Positions 32,055 through 41,008 are shown, counted from the first letter of the stretch. The stretch: 64,000 bases of DNA from Blautia glucerasea (GCF_020537505.1 NZ_JAJBMO010000005.1:153473-217472), one strand, 5' to 3'. Notes: a model not told the origin generated them from the sequence alone. A program made the numbers and translations.

Positions 32055-33004
32055 AATTTTTCTTTGCTTTGAGAATCATCTGCGGCTTCGATAATCTGTA
32101 TTGCCTTTTTCGCTTCATCACCTTCCACCAATACATCCACACCATACATACCAAATCCCGGTGCACCATGCATAGCGACGCTTGCACTCGCTTCCTGTGA
32201 AAAAGCAGCAATTCCTTGTTCTTTTAAAAGTTCTATAATTCTTCCCGCTTCTACTATATCTTTAGCGTTGTAAATTTTTGTACTGCCTGTCTTTGTCGTT
32301 GGAATATCTCTTTGCTCCCCATTAACTGAAATCCGGCGTCTGTTCCGGTTAAAATATGATAATACTCTGAGAACAATAAATGCCACGATTGTAATTCCAC
32401 CCAGAAAAAGTAAAGCGAAATATATCGTTTGCTTCTCGGTTGCCCCCATTCTTCTCAGGCAGATACCATAAAACACAGAGAAAATTCCTGCACAGATCAC
32501 ACTGGTAAGGAAATCTCTCCATAGTGCCTCTCTCGCAGACAAGCCTTTATCCCAAATGCCATTATGTACCATAATAAACGCATATACAATTCCGCCTACC
32601 AGAGCAATTAACGTTTCACCCAGCACCAGACGAAGATTTACTGCCAATAGAAGCTGTATGATAATAGCTCCAACACTGATCAGGAACATAGATGCAAAAG
32701 CAAGATTTCCGGCTTTTAAAGCTTTTTGCTTTACCCAATCTTCATAATCAGCTACTTTGTTTAATGTTTCTTTCATCTCTTTGTTCATGGTCGAACTCCT
32801 TTCTCCATCCAGGAGCTCTTTTATTTCAATGTCATAATAATCAGCAAGTTCAACCAATATACTTAGATCCGGCATATTCGATCCTGTCTCCCATCTGGAA
32901 ACGGTTCTCGCCGATACGCCAAACTTTTCTGCAAGCTGTTCTTGTGTAAGATTTTTTTCCTTACGGCATTGTTTCAAAAAAGCTCCTATCTTTTTTGTGT
33001 CCAT
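32051..33004 (-). CDS. XRE regulator fused to membrane domain and DUF2007-like tail
   Basis: 317 residues. HTH about 5-65 (IGAFLKQCRKEKNLTQEQLAEKFGVSARTVSRWETG), four transmembrane helices about 98-120, 125-148, 165-185 and 195-215, and a C-terminal domain about 240-305 (STKIYNAKDIVEAGRIIELLKEQGIAAF, YGVDVLVEGDEAKKAIQII) of the DUF2007 signal-transducer type. This fusion is found in Clostridia as a membrane-tethered regulator. The signal is unknown. Single gene, no obvious partner except the alkyltransferase-like gene upstream. Confidence 0.8.
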   Translation of the reverse strand: MDTKKIGAFLKQCRKEKNLTQEQLAEKFGVSARTVSRWETGSNMPDLSILVELADYYDIEIKELLDGERSSTMNKEMKETLNKVADYEDWVKQKALKAGNLAFASMFLISVGAIIIQLLLAVNLRLVLGETLIALVGGIVYAFIMVHNGIWDKGLSAREALWRDFLTSVICAGIFSVFYGICLRRMGATEKQTIYFALLFLGGITIVAFIVLRVLSYFNRNRRRISVNGEQRDIPTTKTGSTKIYNAKDIVEAGRIIELLKEQGIAAFSQEASASVAMHGAPGFGMYGVDVLVEGDEAKKAIQIIEAADDSQSKEKF

Positions 33005-33111
33005 GTTTCTACCTCTCTTTCACCTACAGCTTACCAATTATTTCAAAAAATCCCACGACACAAACCGAGAATCACCTGATTTTCCACCAGACATTGCGTG
33101 TCTGGTACAGA

Positions 33112-33591
33112 TTAATCCATTTCAAACAAAAAATTTTCGTAATCTTTTACGTAATATCTGATATTTTTCCGGCCTTTTTGAATAATGATATGTCCCTCTG
33201 CTTCCAGTCTTACTTTCTGTGTCTGGATACCTCCGGGATACTTTTCATTCAATTCACCATTTGCTTTCAGCGTTCTCCAGTAAGGAGTTTTATCTTTCAA
33301 TCTCTGATGGCTTGCCCAGGCAGCAATAGATACAAAAATTCCGGCAGTTATAGGTTCTGTAAAATCTGCATCATTCTCTTTTGCAAAAAATTCTCTTATC
33401 TTTCCAACTGTAATCACTTTACCATATGGAATTTTTTTCATCACTTCATCATAAGCAATGGGCGGTGCAAAGTACATTTTGTTTCCACCATATTTTTCAA
33501 TGCTCTTTACATCCGTGATTATCTGAAACTTTGGCATATCTTTATTATCCTGCAGCATTGCATTAAAATCCTTCTTATCTTCATTAGCCAT
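33112..33591 (-). CDS. Alkyltransferase-like (MGMT-type) protein
   Basis: ATG 33591 with GGAGGTGG upstream gives 159 residues. The segment YDEVMKKIPYGKVITVGKIREFF, then TPYWRTLKANGELNEKYPGG and IQTQKVRLEAEGHII matches the C-terminal DNA-binding domain of O6-alkylguanine methyltransferases. The active-site PCHR motif is absent (PYWR is seen instead), so it is an alkyltransferase-like protein that may bind damaged or modified DNA without repairing it. The N-terminal 45 residues are unusual. Possibly recognises modified phage DNA, which is inference. Confidence 0.75.
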   Translation of the reverse strand: MANEDKKDFNAMLQDNKDMPKFQIITDVKSIEKYGGNKMYFAPPIAYDEVMKKIPYGKVITVGKIREFFAKENDADFTEPITAGIFVSIAAWASHQRLKDKTPYWRTLKANGELNEKYPGGIQTQKVRLEAEGHIIIQKGRKNIRYYVKDYENFLFEMD

Positions 33592-33677
33592 ATCCACCAC
33601 CTCCTGATCTAAGAATATACATCTTTCCGATTTTATGCAATGAGACACTTTTGTAAATTTCTTATCATAACCAGAAT

Positions 33678-34145
33678 TTATAACTCTTTCCTATGGTTTA
33701 AGTGAATGCCAATATGTCCTACCCCCAGTATTATTGTAGACACGAATAACATTGGGTTTCGTCCGTATATAGCAATCAAACAACACGCTATAACTGGAAG
33801 AGTAGCACCTGCAACAGGAATACCCATTATACTGCTATAAAAATCTTTCATCGTCTTTTCACTTTTAAAATATCGTATCCAATATAATTCATACATAATC
33901 ATCAGCACAAATGCAGCAATTAACCAAATCATCCATGCTGTAATACCTTGAATATTAAAATCACTGAAAATCAGCAACAAACAAGTCACTAAAACTTCGC
34001 CGGCTCTCTCAAACAACAGCAAGATTTTGTTTTCATTATGTACATATTTTTCGTAATCCTTTGGCTGATTCTTCGTCCAATATAAGTTTGGAATCATCAA
34101 CATGATAAGAAAAATCAATCCAATATATGAAAATCCCAAATGCAT
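33678..34145 (-). CDS. Conserved four-helix membrane protein
   Basis: ATG 34145 gives 155 residues (MHLGFSYIGLIFLIMLMIPN at the start). Four hydrophobic helices (about 5-25, 55-70, 72-95, 115-150), pattern WTKNQPKDYEKYVHNENKILLLFERAGE between the first two. Known in Lachnospiraceae as an uncharacterised family. It ends next to the GIY-YIG gene and is read from the same strand. Confidence 0.6.
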   Translation of the reverse strand: MHLGFSYIGLIFLIMLMIPNLYWTKNQPKDYEKYVHNENKILLLFERAGEVLVTCLLLIFSDFNIQGITAWMIWLIAAFVLMIMYELYWIRYFKSEKTMKDFYSSIMGIPVAGATLPVIACCLIAIYGRNPMLFVSTIILGVGHIGIHLNHRKEL

Positions 34146-34218
34146 ACATTCACCTCTTGATTCCCGATAATTTTCAGTTCTATAAACTGAATTACGATTT
34201 TTCATTTTGAAGAAAAAT

Positions 34219-34998
34219 CTAAACAATCAATCGTTTTCTTAAATATCCGCTTTTCTTCATTCGTTCATATGTACCAAGTGTATCATTTTTATTTATAAAC
34301 TCCAATGCTTCGTCATATTCCATTCCTAATATAAGTAAATTCATTCTTGCAGCATGCAAATAATTCTCGTACCATTCCCATTCTGGATTCCTAGACAATT
34401 CTCGAATTGTAGAGCGTGATACTATAGGATTTATTGCGTAATTATCTGGTTGACAAAAACTATTTACAATATTAATATTGTTCTCCATTACTTTTGTTTG
34501 TCCCACCATAGAACCACCCATACTATTCCATAGAGGAAAATGACCATACTTTCTTCGGAATGACTCAATTAATATGCCTTCTACTCTCTTTATATCATCT
34601 CGTCCTTGCTCACTTAACATATCCTCAATTGGAGAGTTCTGCTGCTTTGCAAATTTCTCATACACTTTTCTGTTTCTATGAACCAACGGTTGAGATAACG
34701 GCGATTGCACAAATATTGTGTAACCCAATCGTTCATTTCTTGAAAAATAATCTTCAATTTGTTTTTGTTTCGATCCCTCTTTAATTGGTAAAATCCCATT
34801 ATGCTGTTTAAATCTTTCTGCTAGGTCGCCTGCTAATCCAATATAGAGAACTGCTTCCGCATAGTAATCCCAAAAACAATAAATTCCTGCCGAAGCCCAA
34901 CCGTAGTTATCTGTCGGAGAACATAAATCATCGATAGCATCTGCCATTTCCAAGGTTTCTTCTTTTCTATACGCATCTATAATAACTGTTCCAAACAT
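34219..34998 (-). CDS. GIY-YIG nuclease-domain protein
   Basis: 259 residues. GIYCFWDYYAEAVLYIGLAG provides GIY and YIG (about residues 38-56), followed by Arg in LAERFKQHN, Glu in VEGILIESFRRKYG and Asn in PLWNSMGG, all key residues of the nuclease fold. The C-terminal 90 residues (about 170-259) are helical and unassigned. AAGGAGA lies upstream. As cargo next to the relaxase it may be a restriction or defence nuclease or a homing-type enzyme. Its DNA target is unknown. Confidence 0.8.
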   Translation of the reverse strand: MFGTVIIDAYRKEETLEMADAIDDLCSPTDNYGWASAGIYCFWDYYAEAVLYIGLAGDLAERFKQHNGILPIKEGSKQKQIEDYFSRNERLGYTIFVQSPLSQPLVHRNRKVYEKFAKQQNSPIEDMLSEQGRDDIKRVEGILIESFRRKYGHFPLWNSMGGSMVGQTKVMENNINIVNSFCQPDNYAINPIVSRSTIRELSRNPEWEWYENYLHAARMNLLILGMEYDEALEFINKNDTLGTYERMKKSGYLRKRLIV

Positions 34999-35168
34999 TA
35001 CATATCTCCTTGCTAAACACCATCTGTCTTTTTCTCATTTTATCACACTCACATTCCAAACACCATTCTTATATTAGCAAAAGAACAGCCTTCCGACTGC
35101 TCTCTGTGCTTACTATAATGTAGCTAACTTACATATCGTTCGCATCCTATATATGTTTTTTCATATTC

Positions 35169-36563
35169 TCACAACTCCATTTCTTTGTGTTTGATTTTAT
35201 TTTTCTTCTGCTGCATATTGTGCTCCTGGCTTCTTTCTCTGCCCCATTGCAGCCTGTCACTCAGTTTTCTCGGCATCTGCTCTTTTCGTTTTTGTTCTTC
35301 CAGTGCTTTTTCCTTCTGAATATCACGCCAAATTGCCGACTCTATAGTATCACTGCCAAATATCCGTAGTGCTCTTTTATATTTATCTGATATTACTTCC
35401 AGCTTATCTACATCATCACACAACTGATTGCACATATCCGCCACCTTATCAGCATCCTTTTCTAGATCATCATAATCTTTCTTCAACTGCTGATATTTAT
35501 CTCTCCATTTTTCTGCTTCTCTGGAAAGTTCTATCACCTTTGCAGCTAATCCTGCAATATAATTCTTCATCTTAGCGAACAGAGGTTTAATCTTTTTATT
35601 GCGGTATGTAGACGCCAGTTCCAGTGCCCCGACTTCTGGCAACACTAATTTAATTTGCCCGGAATTCTTTAATTCCTTATCAATACTATTTATGATTGGC
35701 TGTAACTGATTCCGTTGCTTCTCCATATGCTTCAGTTCTTTGTCCGCCTGTTCTTTGCTTTCCCTGACTTGATCTCTGGCTTTTTCTGCATCAGCTTTTT
35801 CCTGATTAAGCGCCTTTATATCTGATTCTGTCGCTTCTACATCTGCTGTCAAATTTTCTATTTTCTGCTCCAGCTCCTTTATTTCTTTTGCACGTTCCTT
35901 CTTCTTAAAATTATACACATCCAGATGTTCTTCATGAGTTCCTTTCTGCTCCCATTCGATTTCATGCCGCTCCATAATCTCTGCCAGAACTTCTTTTTCA
36001 TGATTGATCCATTGATTCAATTCTGTATCATGCTTGGCACCGCCTTGAAATCCAAGGCTTTTCAACGCCTGTTTCAACGAGACTCTTGTATCCATTCCTT
36101 TTCCCTTCCATCCGGTCACATAAGGTACAAAATCAATATGTAGATGTGGGGTAGCTTCGTCCTGATGCAGATAGCAGCAAAATACCCGGAGTGTTGGATT
36201 TCGTCTCTGAAAATCCTGCATATATTCATCCAATACTTTCACCGCAAGATCTCCCTCTGGTGTCCCGGCAGCCATATCTTTATTATTTCCAATCTGGAAA
36301 ATTACTTCATGGAACAACTTCTCCTGCTTTCCATGCTGAATCTTATCATAATAATTCGTAATCTTCCGATCATTTCTTTTCCCGACATTATACCGTTCTA
36401 CCGATTCATCAAACAGTTCTTTGTAAACATCCTTCAGATTTTCATCCCGGTAACAAATGTTCAGATATACTCTGTTCTGATTAACATTTTCTGCAATAAA
36501 ATCCCTTCTGTTATGCGCAAGAGAACCTGTTCCTGTCATACCGCTGATTGTTCTTTTCATCAT
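35169..36563 (-). CDS. mobV: MobV-family relaxase (E3)
   Basis: 464 residues (or one fewer, with ATG 36560). MKRTISGMTGTGSLAHNRRDFIAENV at the N-terminus in segments, metal-binding motif LHQDEATPHLHIDFVP, long coiled coil about 190-420 and a basic tail (RKLSDRLQWGRERSQEHNMQQKKNKIK). It has one residue change in the motif compared with E1 and E2 (HQDE for HMDE) at a non-metal position. Function and partners as in E1. Confidence 0.95.
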   Translation of the reverse strand: MMKRTISGMTGTGSLAHNRRDFIAENVNQNRVYLNICYRDENLKDVYKELFDESVERYNVGKRNDRKITNYYDKIQHGKQEKLFHEVIFQIGNNKDMAAGTPEGDLAVKVLDEYMQDFQRRNPTLRVFCCYLHQDEATPHLHIDFVPYVTGWKGKGMDTRVSLKQALKSLGFQGGAKHDTELNQWINHEKEVLAEIMERHEIEWEQKGTHEEHLDVYNFKKKERAKEIKELEQKIENLTADVEATESDIKALNQEKADAEKARDQVRESKEQADKELKHMEKQRNQLQPIINSIDKELKNSGQIKLVLPEVGALELASTYRNKKIKPLFAKMKNYIAGLAAKVIELSREAEKWRDKYQQLKKDYDDLEKDADKVADMCNQLCDDVDKLEVISDKYKRALRIFGSDTIESAIWRDIQKEKALEEQKRKEQMPRKLSDRLQWGRERSQEHNMQQKKNKIKHKEMEL

Positions 36564-36594
36564 CCTATTTTTTCACCTCACATTCTCTAAATAG

Positions 36595-36745
36595 TGCCGG
36601 ATACGGCACATAAATTGTATTCATGCCCGTTAGGGCGGTTTTGTTACTTTTGTCAAAAGTAACGCAAAGGCACTTTCGACAGCCGTACCGTCCATCAAAA
36701 GTACCCTTGCGCCCTGCCAGGAGCTTTTCTTCCCTTCGGTCGGTA
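36595..36745. other. Candidate origin of transfer (E3)
   Basis: Palindrome 36643-36663 with the E1-type arms GTTACTTTTG and CAAAAGTAAC, followed by GCAAAGGCACTTTCGACAGC and GCCGTACCGTCCATC. Confidence 0.7.
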
Positions 36746-36758
36746 TGTCTGTGCCCTG

Positions 36759-36980
36759 TTATATCCTTGCCTGAATATATTCCAGGTCACCACGATACGG
36801 TGTGCCCACCAGATACCAGTTCCGCTCAGCATCCATTTCCATCCGGGTCTGTACCCATCTGCCATCCAGCAAAATCTGCAGGCATTCCCCACAATGCAAT
36901 CCGGTATCAATCCATAAGTCCGATAACAAGATGCCATATCTTTCGCTACTACTGTTGTAACCAAGTCTTCCCTCTCTCAT
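36759..36980 (-). CDS. DUF5348 protein (E3)
   Basis: ATG 36980 (MREGRLGYN), AAGGAGA upstream, 73 residues. GILLSDLWIDTGLHCGECLQ and NWYLVGTPYRGDLEYI as in E1. The intergenic region upstream is intact, in contrast to E1, where the IS is inserted. Confidence 0.8.
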   Translation of the reverse strand: MREGRLGYNSSSERYGILLSDLWIDTGLHCGECLQILLDGRWVQTRMEMDAERNWYLVGTPYRGDLEYIQARI

Positions 36981-37151
36981 TGTCCAGTCTCCTTTCCAGA
37001 TACATTCAAAATCCCTACCAAGGATGCCCTGAATCATGGCTTCCTTTCAGATGTCTTACAAAAACTTCCGTCCTCACATCTGCAACTTTTCCTTGTCTGC
37101 CATTTATACAGGAGCGTGCCACGCCCCTGTCATATGGCATCCAAAGAAGAA

Positions 37152-37385
37152 TTACCATCGAAAGTCAGCCTGTATTCCTCGCCTGTCCAGATACTCCTGG
37201 CGAGCTTTTTCCCGTTCTTCCTCTGTTGGAGCGGTTTTTGATTTCGTATATAATTCACGTTCCACCATAGTGTTCATTTTCTGCTCCAATCCTTTTTTCA
37301 CATCGTCGGCACAACTATCATCATCAAGCAGATGATATCGGAGCAGTTTCATAAATAATTGCTGCGGTACTTGTACATTTTTCAT
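37152..37385 (-). CDS. Conserved small backbone protein (E3)
   Basis: 77 residues (VQVPQQLFMKLLRYHLLDDD, then KTAPTEEEREKARQEYLDRRGI, ending FRW). Nearly identical to the E1 copy. A short repeat ACAGGAGCGTGCCACGCCCC follows the gene and has a counterpart after the E1 and E2 copies, suggesting a shared terminator. Confidence 0.8.
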   Translation of the reverse strand: MKNVQVPQQLFMKLLRYHLLDDDSCADDVKKGLEQKMNTMVERELYTKSKTAPTEEEREKARQEYLDRRGIQADFRW

Positions 37386-37455
37386 TCATAGCTCCTTTCA
37401 AGATAGCAAGATTCCCTGTTCTTAAAGAGATGGTAATCTTGCCATCTTCCCAATA

Positions 37456-38469
37456 CTATTCAGGCAACATCCAGAACCACTGATTACCAATCTTCACAGA
37501 CTCAATTTCCAGTTCCTTCTTCGCATTCCATAGTGTTTTCTTTTTAATCCCCCGACTTTCTGCTTCTTCTGCCACCTTTGTCTGGGCTACAGAACCGGAT
37601 ACCAAAATTTCCTTTAAAAATTCCTTTGCTTCGTGAATTTTCTGCCCCCGGTTGTCTCCGCTTAACAAATCATCTGCACTGATGTCATATTCCCCAATCC
37701 ATTCAAATCCAGTATCTTTATCCAAACGAAATGCAATGGATTTTCCTTCCGGTGCAAGGGAACTTTTCACATGACACACCACACGAATTTCTGGTTCATC
37801 CTTGATTCTTCCGACAATCAGTACGCTTCTGGCTGCCGCTTGAAAATCAATAGAGCCAAGTCCACGGTATGACGATTTCCCATTACTGTTTTTGTTCATA
37901 TGACCAATCAAAATAATCGCACAATGATATTTCTCAGCAAGCACCGCTACACGCTTCATCAAGGGGCGAATTTCATTTGCCCTGTGCATATCTACAGCAG
38001 CCCCCAGAAAACCCTGTATCGGGTCTAAAACTACAAGGCGTGCTTTTGTCTTTATGATAGCTTCTTCTAATCTGGCATCCATCATAGTCAACGCCTGATC
38101 GTTATCATCAATTACCATCACTCTGGAACAGTCTGCACCTGCTGAAAGAAGTCGAGGCTTAATGGTATCGCCCAACCCATCCTCTGCAGTCTGATAAATT
38201 ACATTTACCGGCTCCAGATCCATTGTTTTTTCCTCCAAGGCTGGTTCATCACTGCCCGATGGTAATACTGCCTCGCCTTTTGTCAGCTTTGCAATAATCT
38301 GCAGCACCATTGTGGTCTTGCCCTCACCGGGATCTCCCTGCACGATCGTAACTTTCCCAAAGGGAATAAAGGGATAAAGCAGCCAATCTATTTTTTCTAC
38401 CTCTACCTGTTCCATATTTATCAGTTTTAAATTCGGTTCATCTCTTCTGTTATCCAAAATTACCTCCAT
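37456..38469 (-). CDS. RepA-like AAA ATPase (E3)
   Basis: 337 residues. Walker A GDPGEGKTTMVLQIIAKL, Walker B ARLVVLDPIQGFLGAAVD, GHMNKNSNGKSSYRGLGS, winged C-terminus (VAQTKVAEEAESRGIKKKTLWNAKKELE). Very close to the E1 copy. No start alternative better than 38469. Confidence 0.85.
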   Translation of the reverse strand: MEVILDNRRDEPNLKLINMEQVEVEKIDWLLYPFIPFGKVTIVQGDPGEGKTTMVLQIIAKLTKGEAVLPSGSDEPALEEKTMDLEPVNVIYQTAEDGLGDTIKPRLLSAGADCSRVMVIDDNDQALTMMDARLEEAIIKTKARLVVLDPIQGFLGAAVDMHRANEIRPLMKRVAVLAEKYHCAIILIGHMNKNSNGKSSYRGLGSIDFQAAARSVLIVGRIKDEPEIRVVCHVKSSLAPEGKSIAFRLDKDTGFEWIGEYDISADDLLSGDNRGQKIHEAKEFLKEILVSGSVAQTKVAEEAESRGIKKKTLWNAKKELEIESVKIGNQWFWMLPE

Positions 38470-38487
38470 TTTCTGTTGAAAGAAAGT

Positions 38488-38572
38488 GGAGACTTTGGTA
38501 GAATAACCTTAGTATTTGATTTGGATTTTCTACCAAGTCTCCGCCTTTAGGTGTTTGCCGACACTTAAAGGC
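38488..38572 (-). promoter_or_regulatory. Double hairpin before RepA-like gene (E3)
   Basis: GGAGACTTTGGTAGAA against TTCTACCAAGTCTCC (38488-38542) and GCCTTTAGGTGT against ACACTTAAAGGC (38543-38572). The second hairpin is identical to that of E1, while the first differs in sequence but keeps the pairing. Confidence 0.65.
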
Positions 38573-38574
38573 TT

Positions 38575-38940
38575 TTACTTTTCATCTTCCAATATCTCTG
38601 TTTTAAAATCACTTGCTTTCCATGTTACTGAACAATCATCACCAGTGATTTCAATTACCTGTTGCATTAATGCCCGGCAATCTGCCAGCACCTCATACAA
38701 ATCCTCTGTTTCCAGATGTTCCAGACGTTCCCACAACCGCCTTATTTCAAGGCTTAACCGATCACTTTGATATTTACCAACCGCAATCTTTACTTCCTGA
38801 TGTAGTACAGACTGAATGAAATATTTTCCTTTCGGCAGTCCACTCACTTTAATGCGCGCTTCTAATTCTCTGCGTTCCTCAGGTGTCATTCGAAAACAAA
38901 CTGTCTGATTGCGTTTTCTATCTTTATCTAATCCACTCAT
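38575..38940 (-). CDS. MobC-like ribbon-helix-helix protein (E3)
   Basis: 121 residues: QTVCFRMTPEERRELEARIKVSGLPKGKYFIQSVL forms the ribbon-helix-helix, followed by helical dimer region (LSLEIRRLWERLEHLETEDLYEVLADCRALMQQV). Starts at the last base of the integrase stop codon region, coupled as in E2. Confidence 0.8.
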   Translation of the reverse strand: MSGLDKDRKRNQTVCFRMTPEERRELEARIKVSGLPKGKYFIQSVLHQEVKIAVGKYQSDRLSLEIRRLWERLEHLETEDLYEVLADCRALMQQVIEITGDDCSVTWKASDFKTEILEDEK

Positions 38941-40004
38941 TACAAATCCTCCCTGTATTCACTGTCCAGCCGTTCAGCCAGTTTTGTCTGCTTGTTTGGA
39001 TAAAGATGTGCGTAGGTATTCAGCGTAGTTTCCACCTTTTCATGCCCGAGCCGATTTGCAATCTCCAGCGGTGAAAATCCCAGTTCAATCAGCATACTTG
39101 CATGGGAATGCCTTAAATCGTGTACTCTTATCCGTTTTACGCCACTTTCTTTAATTCCTCGCTGCATTTCATGCTCCAGATAATATTTTGTAATGGGAAA
39201 CAGTCTGTCATCCTCCTGCAGGTCATATAAGCTGTCCATATAATCTTTGATATCTGCAGCCAGAAACTCTGGAATGGTAATCACTCTCTTGCTCTTCGAT
39301 GTCTTTGGTGGTGTGATTACATCTTTCTTGCCAAGACGTTGGTATGATTTTGTGATGGAAATTGTTCTCTTTTCCAAATCTACATCTTTCGGATTCAGAG
39401 CTAGAAGTTCTCCCAAACGCATTCCCGTCCAGTACAAGATCATAAATGCCATATAAGAAAGCCTTTTATTCATAACACTGTCGATAAACTTTCTAAATTC
39501 CTCTCCTGTCCAGAAATCCATTTCTTCTGCCTTGCTCTTACCCATACTTCCGGCTTTTGCACAGGGATTGCTTTTCAAATCGTAATATCGAACCGCATAA
39601 TTAAAGATTGCGCTCAACTGATTATTGATTGTTTTCAGATAAGTGGGTGAGTACCCCATTTTAATCAACTCATTCTGCCATTGCCGGATGTCAGCTGCAG
39701 TAATATCATTTACCCGCTTATTCCCGAAATACGGGAGAATTTTCAGCTCCACAATATACTTTTTCGTTCTCATGGTATGCTCCCGCAGACGAGTCTCCAT
39801 ATCTGCACAATATATCTTCCAAAAATCCTCAAACTTCATATCAAAGTCCGCTTTTTGCGTAATAAGGAAATTTCGAAGCCATTCCTCCGCCTCTCTTTTG
39901 GTCGCAAAACCTCTTTTAGTGGATTTCCGGCGTTTCCCCTGCCAATCCGTATAACGATACTGAATCAACCATTTTCCTGTTTTCTTGTCTTTTTCCGCTT
40001 TCAT
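38940..40004 (-). CDS. int: Tyrosine integrase (E3)
   Basis: 354 residues, complete. Arm-binding region YTDWQGKRRKSTKRGFATKREAEEWLRNFL, catalytic Arg in YWTGMRLGELLAL, HDLRH in RVHDLRHSHASML, LGHEKVETTLNTYAHLYP with the Tyr nucleophile. It should recognise the TGTACTCA arms and the guaA core. Its gene product has catalysed the junction next to the intact guaA end. Confidence 0.95.
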   Translation of the reverse strand: MKAEKDKKTGKWLIQYRYTDWQGKRRKSTKRGFATKREAEEWLRNFLITQKADFDMKFEDFWKIYCADMETRLREHTMRTKKYIVELKILPYFGNKRVNDITAADIRQWQNELIKMGYSPTYLKTINNQLSAIFNYAVRYYDLKSNPCAKAGSMGKSKAEEMDFWTGEEFRKFIDSVMNKRLSYMAFMILYWTGMRLGELLALNPKDVDLEKRTISITKSYQRLGKKDVITPPKTSKSKRVITIPEFLAADIKDYMDSLYDLQEDDRLFPITKYYLEHEMQRGIKESGVKRIRVHDLRHSHASMLIELGFSPLEIANRLGHEKVETTLNTYAHLYPNKQTKLAERLDSEYREDL

Positions 40005-40015
40005 TCGACCACCTC

Positions 40016-40204
40016 CTATGCACTGAAACCATACCAGCGTTTTTCAAAATAGCGTCTGGGAACTTTGCCCGCAATCACCAGAAATCCCTCTTTTTCCAGT
40101 TCCTGATTCAGCTTACGAATAAGCTTGTAAGCATGACCTACAGAAACACCCAGCATTTCTGCGAGTTCATTTGCAGTAATATAAATCTTGTTGTTTTCTG
40201 CCAT
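40016..40204 (-). CDS. xis: Excisionase-like HTH protein (E3)
   Basis: 62 residues: IYITANELAEMLGVSVGHAYKLIRKLNQELEKEGF winged helix, KVPRRYFEKRWYG wing. 11 bp before the integrase start. GGAGG upstream. Confidence 0.88.
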   Translation of the reverse strand: MAENNKIYITANELAEMLGVSVGHAYKLIRKLNQELEKEGFLVIAGKVPRRYFEKRWYGFSA

Positions 40205-40228
40205 ATATGCATCCTCCTTTTCTGTTTA

Positions 40229-40278
40229 TAGCGTTATCGCTACTTTTTATACCTCCATTATATGTAGCGACTTCGCTA
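40229..40278. promoter_or_regulatory. Operators between xis and XRE regulator (E3)
   Basis: TAGCGTTATCGCTA (40229-40242) and TAGCGACTTCGCTA (40265-40278), both TAGCG-N4-CGCTA, 36 bp apart. The spacing equals that of the E2 pair (35 bp), but the sequence is unrelated. Confidence 0.75.
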
Positions 40279-40363
40279 TTGTCAAGTGTTTTGAAATGCC
40301 AGTAGAAAAATTATTTCAAACATGGTATAATGTAGCCATCTCGATACATGGAGGACGATAAGC

Positions 40364-41008
40364 ATGACCATAGGAGAAAAAATCAAATACTGCAGAAAAC
40401 AAATCGGAATCACGCAAGATAAACTGGCTGAGCTGACCGGTATCCATCCGGTTTCTATCCGAAAATACGAAACCAATAAAATGCAGCCACAACCTCCTCA
40501 GTTAGAGAAAATTGCAGTTGCACTCGGTGTCAGTTATAATGCTTTGAATGGCAGTGATACTGCCGGACTTCGTCTGGAAACAGTCGGTGATCTGATGGGC
40601 GTACTTATGGTGCTTTGTAATTCTGGTATCCTCCAGATCAGCGGAGAGCGAGGGGAAGACGAGATGTTAAAAGATGATACTGTATCCATCCATCTGAATC
40701 CGGTTCTTTCTTCTTATCTTGAAATCGGATATACGGCCAGAGGGAAGACACATACCCTGTCCTTGCAGGACGCTTTGTTGAATATCAGAAGTTATAAGGT
40801 GTTTAATGACTTGTTGAAATGGGAAAAGATGAATTACATCTACCAGAGTGCTTTGAAATCCGCTGGAGATAATCCAAATGAAGCTACACAGGCAGCTATA
40901 GATGAGATAGCCGAGACAAAAGAAAAAGTGGAATTGGAATTGCAGAGAAGTCAGATATTGCTTGACACTTCTGATGGCATTAAAGTGAAAGTAAATCCTA
41001 ATTACTGA
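40364..41008 (+). CDS. XRE-family element regulator (E3)
   Basis: 214 residues. HTH about 5-62 (KIKYCRKQIGITQDKLAELTGIHPVSIRKYETNK), long C-terminal domain with DTVSIHLNPVLSSYLEIGY and a predicted helical end (EATQAAIDEIAETKEKVELELQ). GGAGGA lies before the ATG. It is divergent from xis and directly precedes the Abi gene (32 bp), so the defence gene may be read from the regulator's promoter. Confidence 0.88.
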   Translation: MTIGEKIKYCRKQIGITQDKLAELTGIHPVSIRKYETNKMQPQPPQLEKIAVALGVSYNALNGSDTAGLRLETVGDLMGVLMVLCNSGILQISGERGEDEMLKDDTVSIHLNPVLSSYLEIGYTARGKTHTLSLQDALLNIRSYKVFNDLLKWEKMNYIYQSALKSAGDNPNEATQAAIDEIAETKEKVELELQRSQILLDTSDGIKVKVNPNY

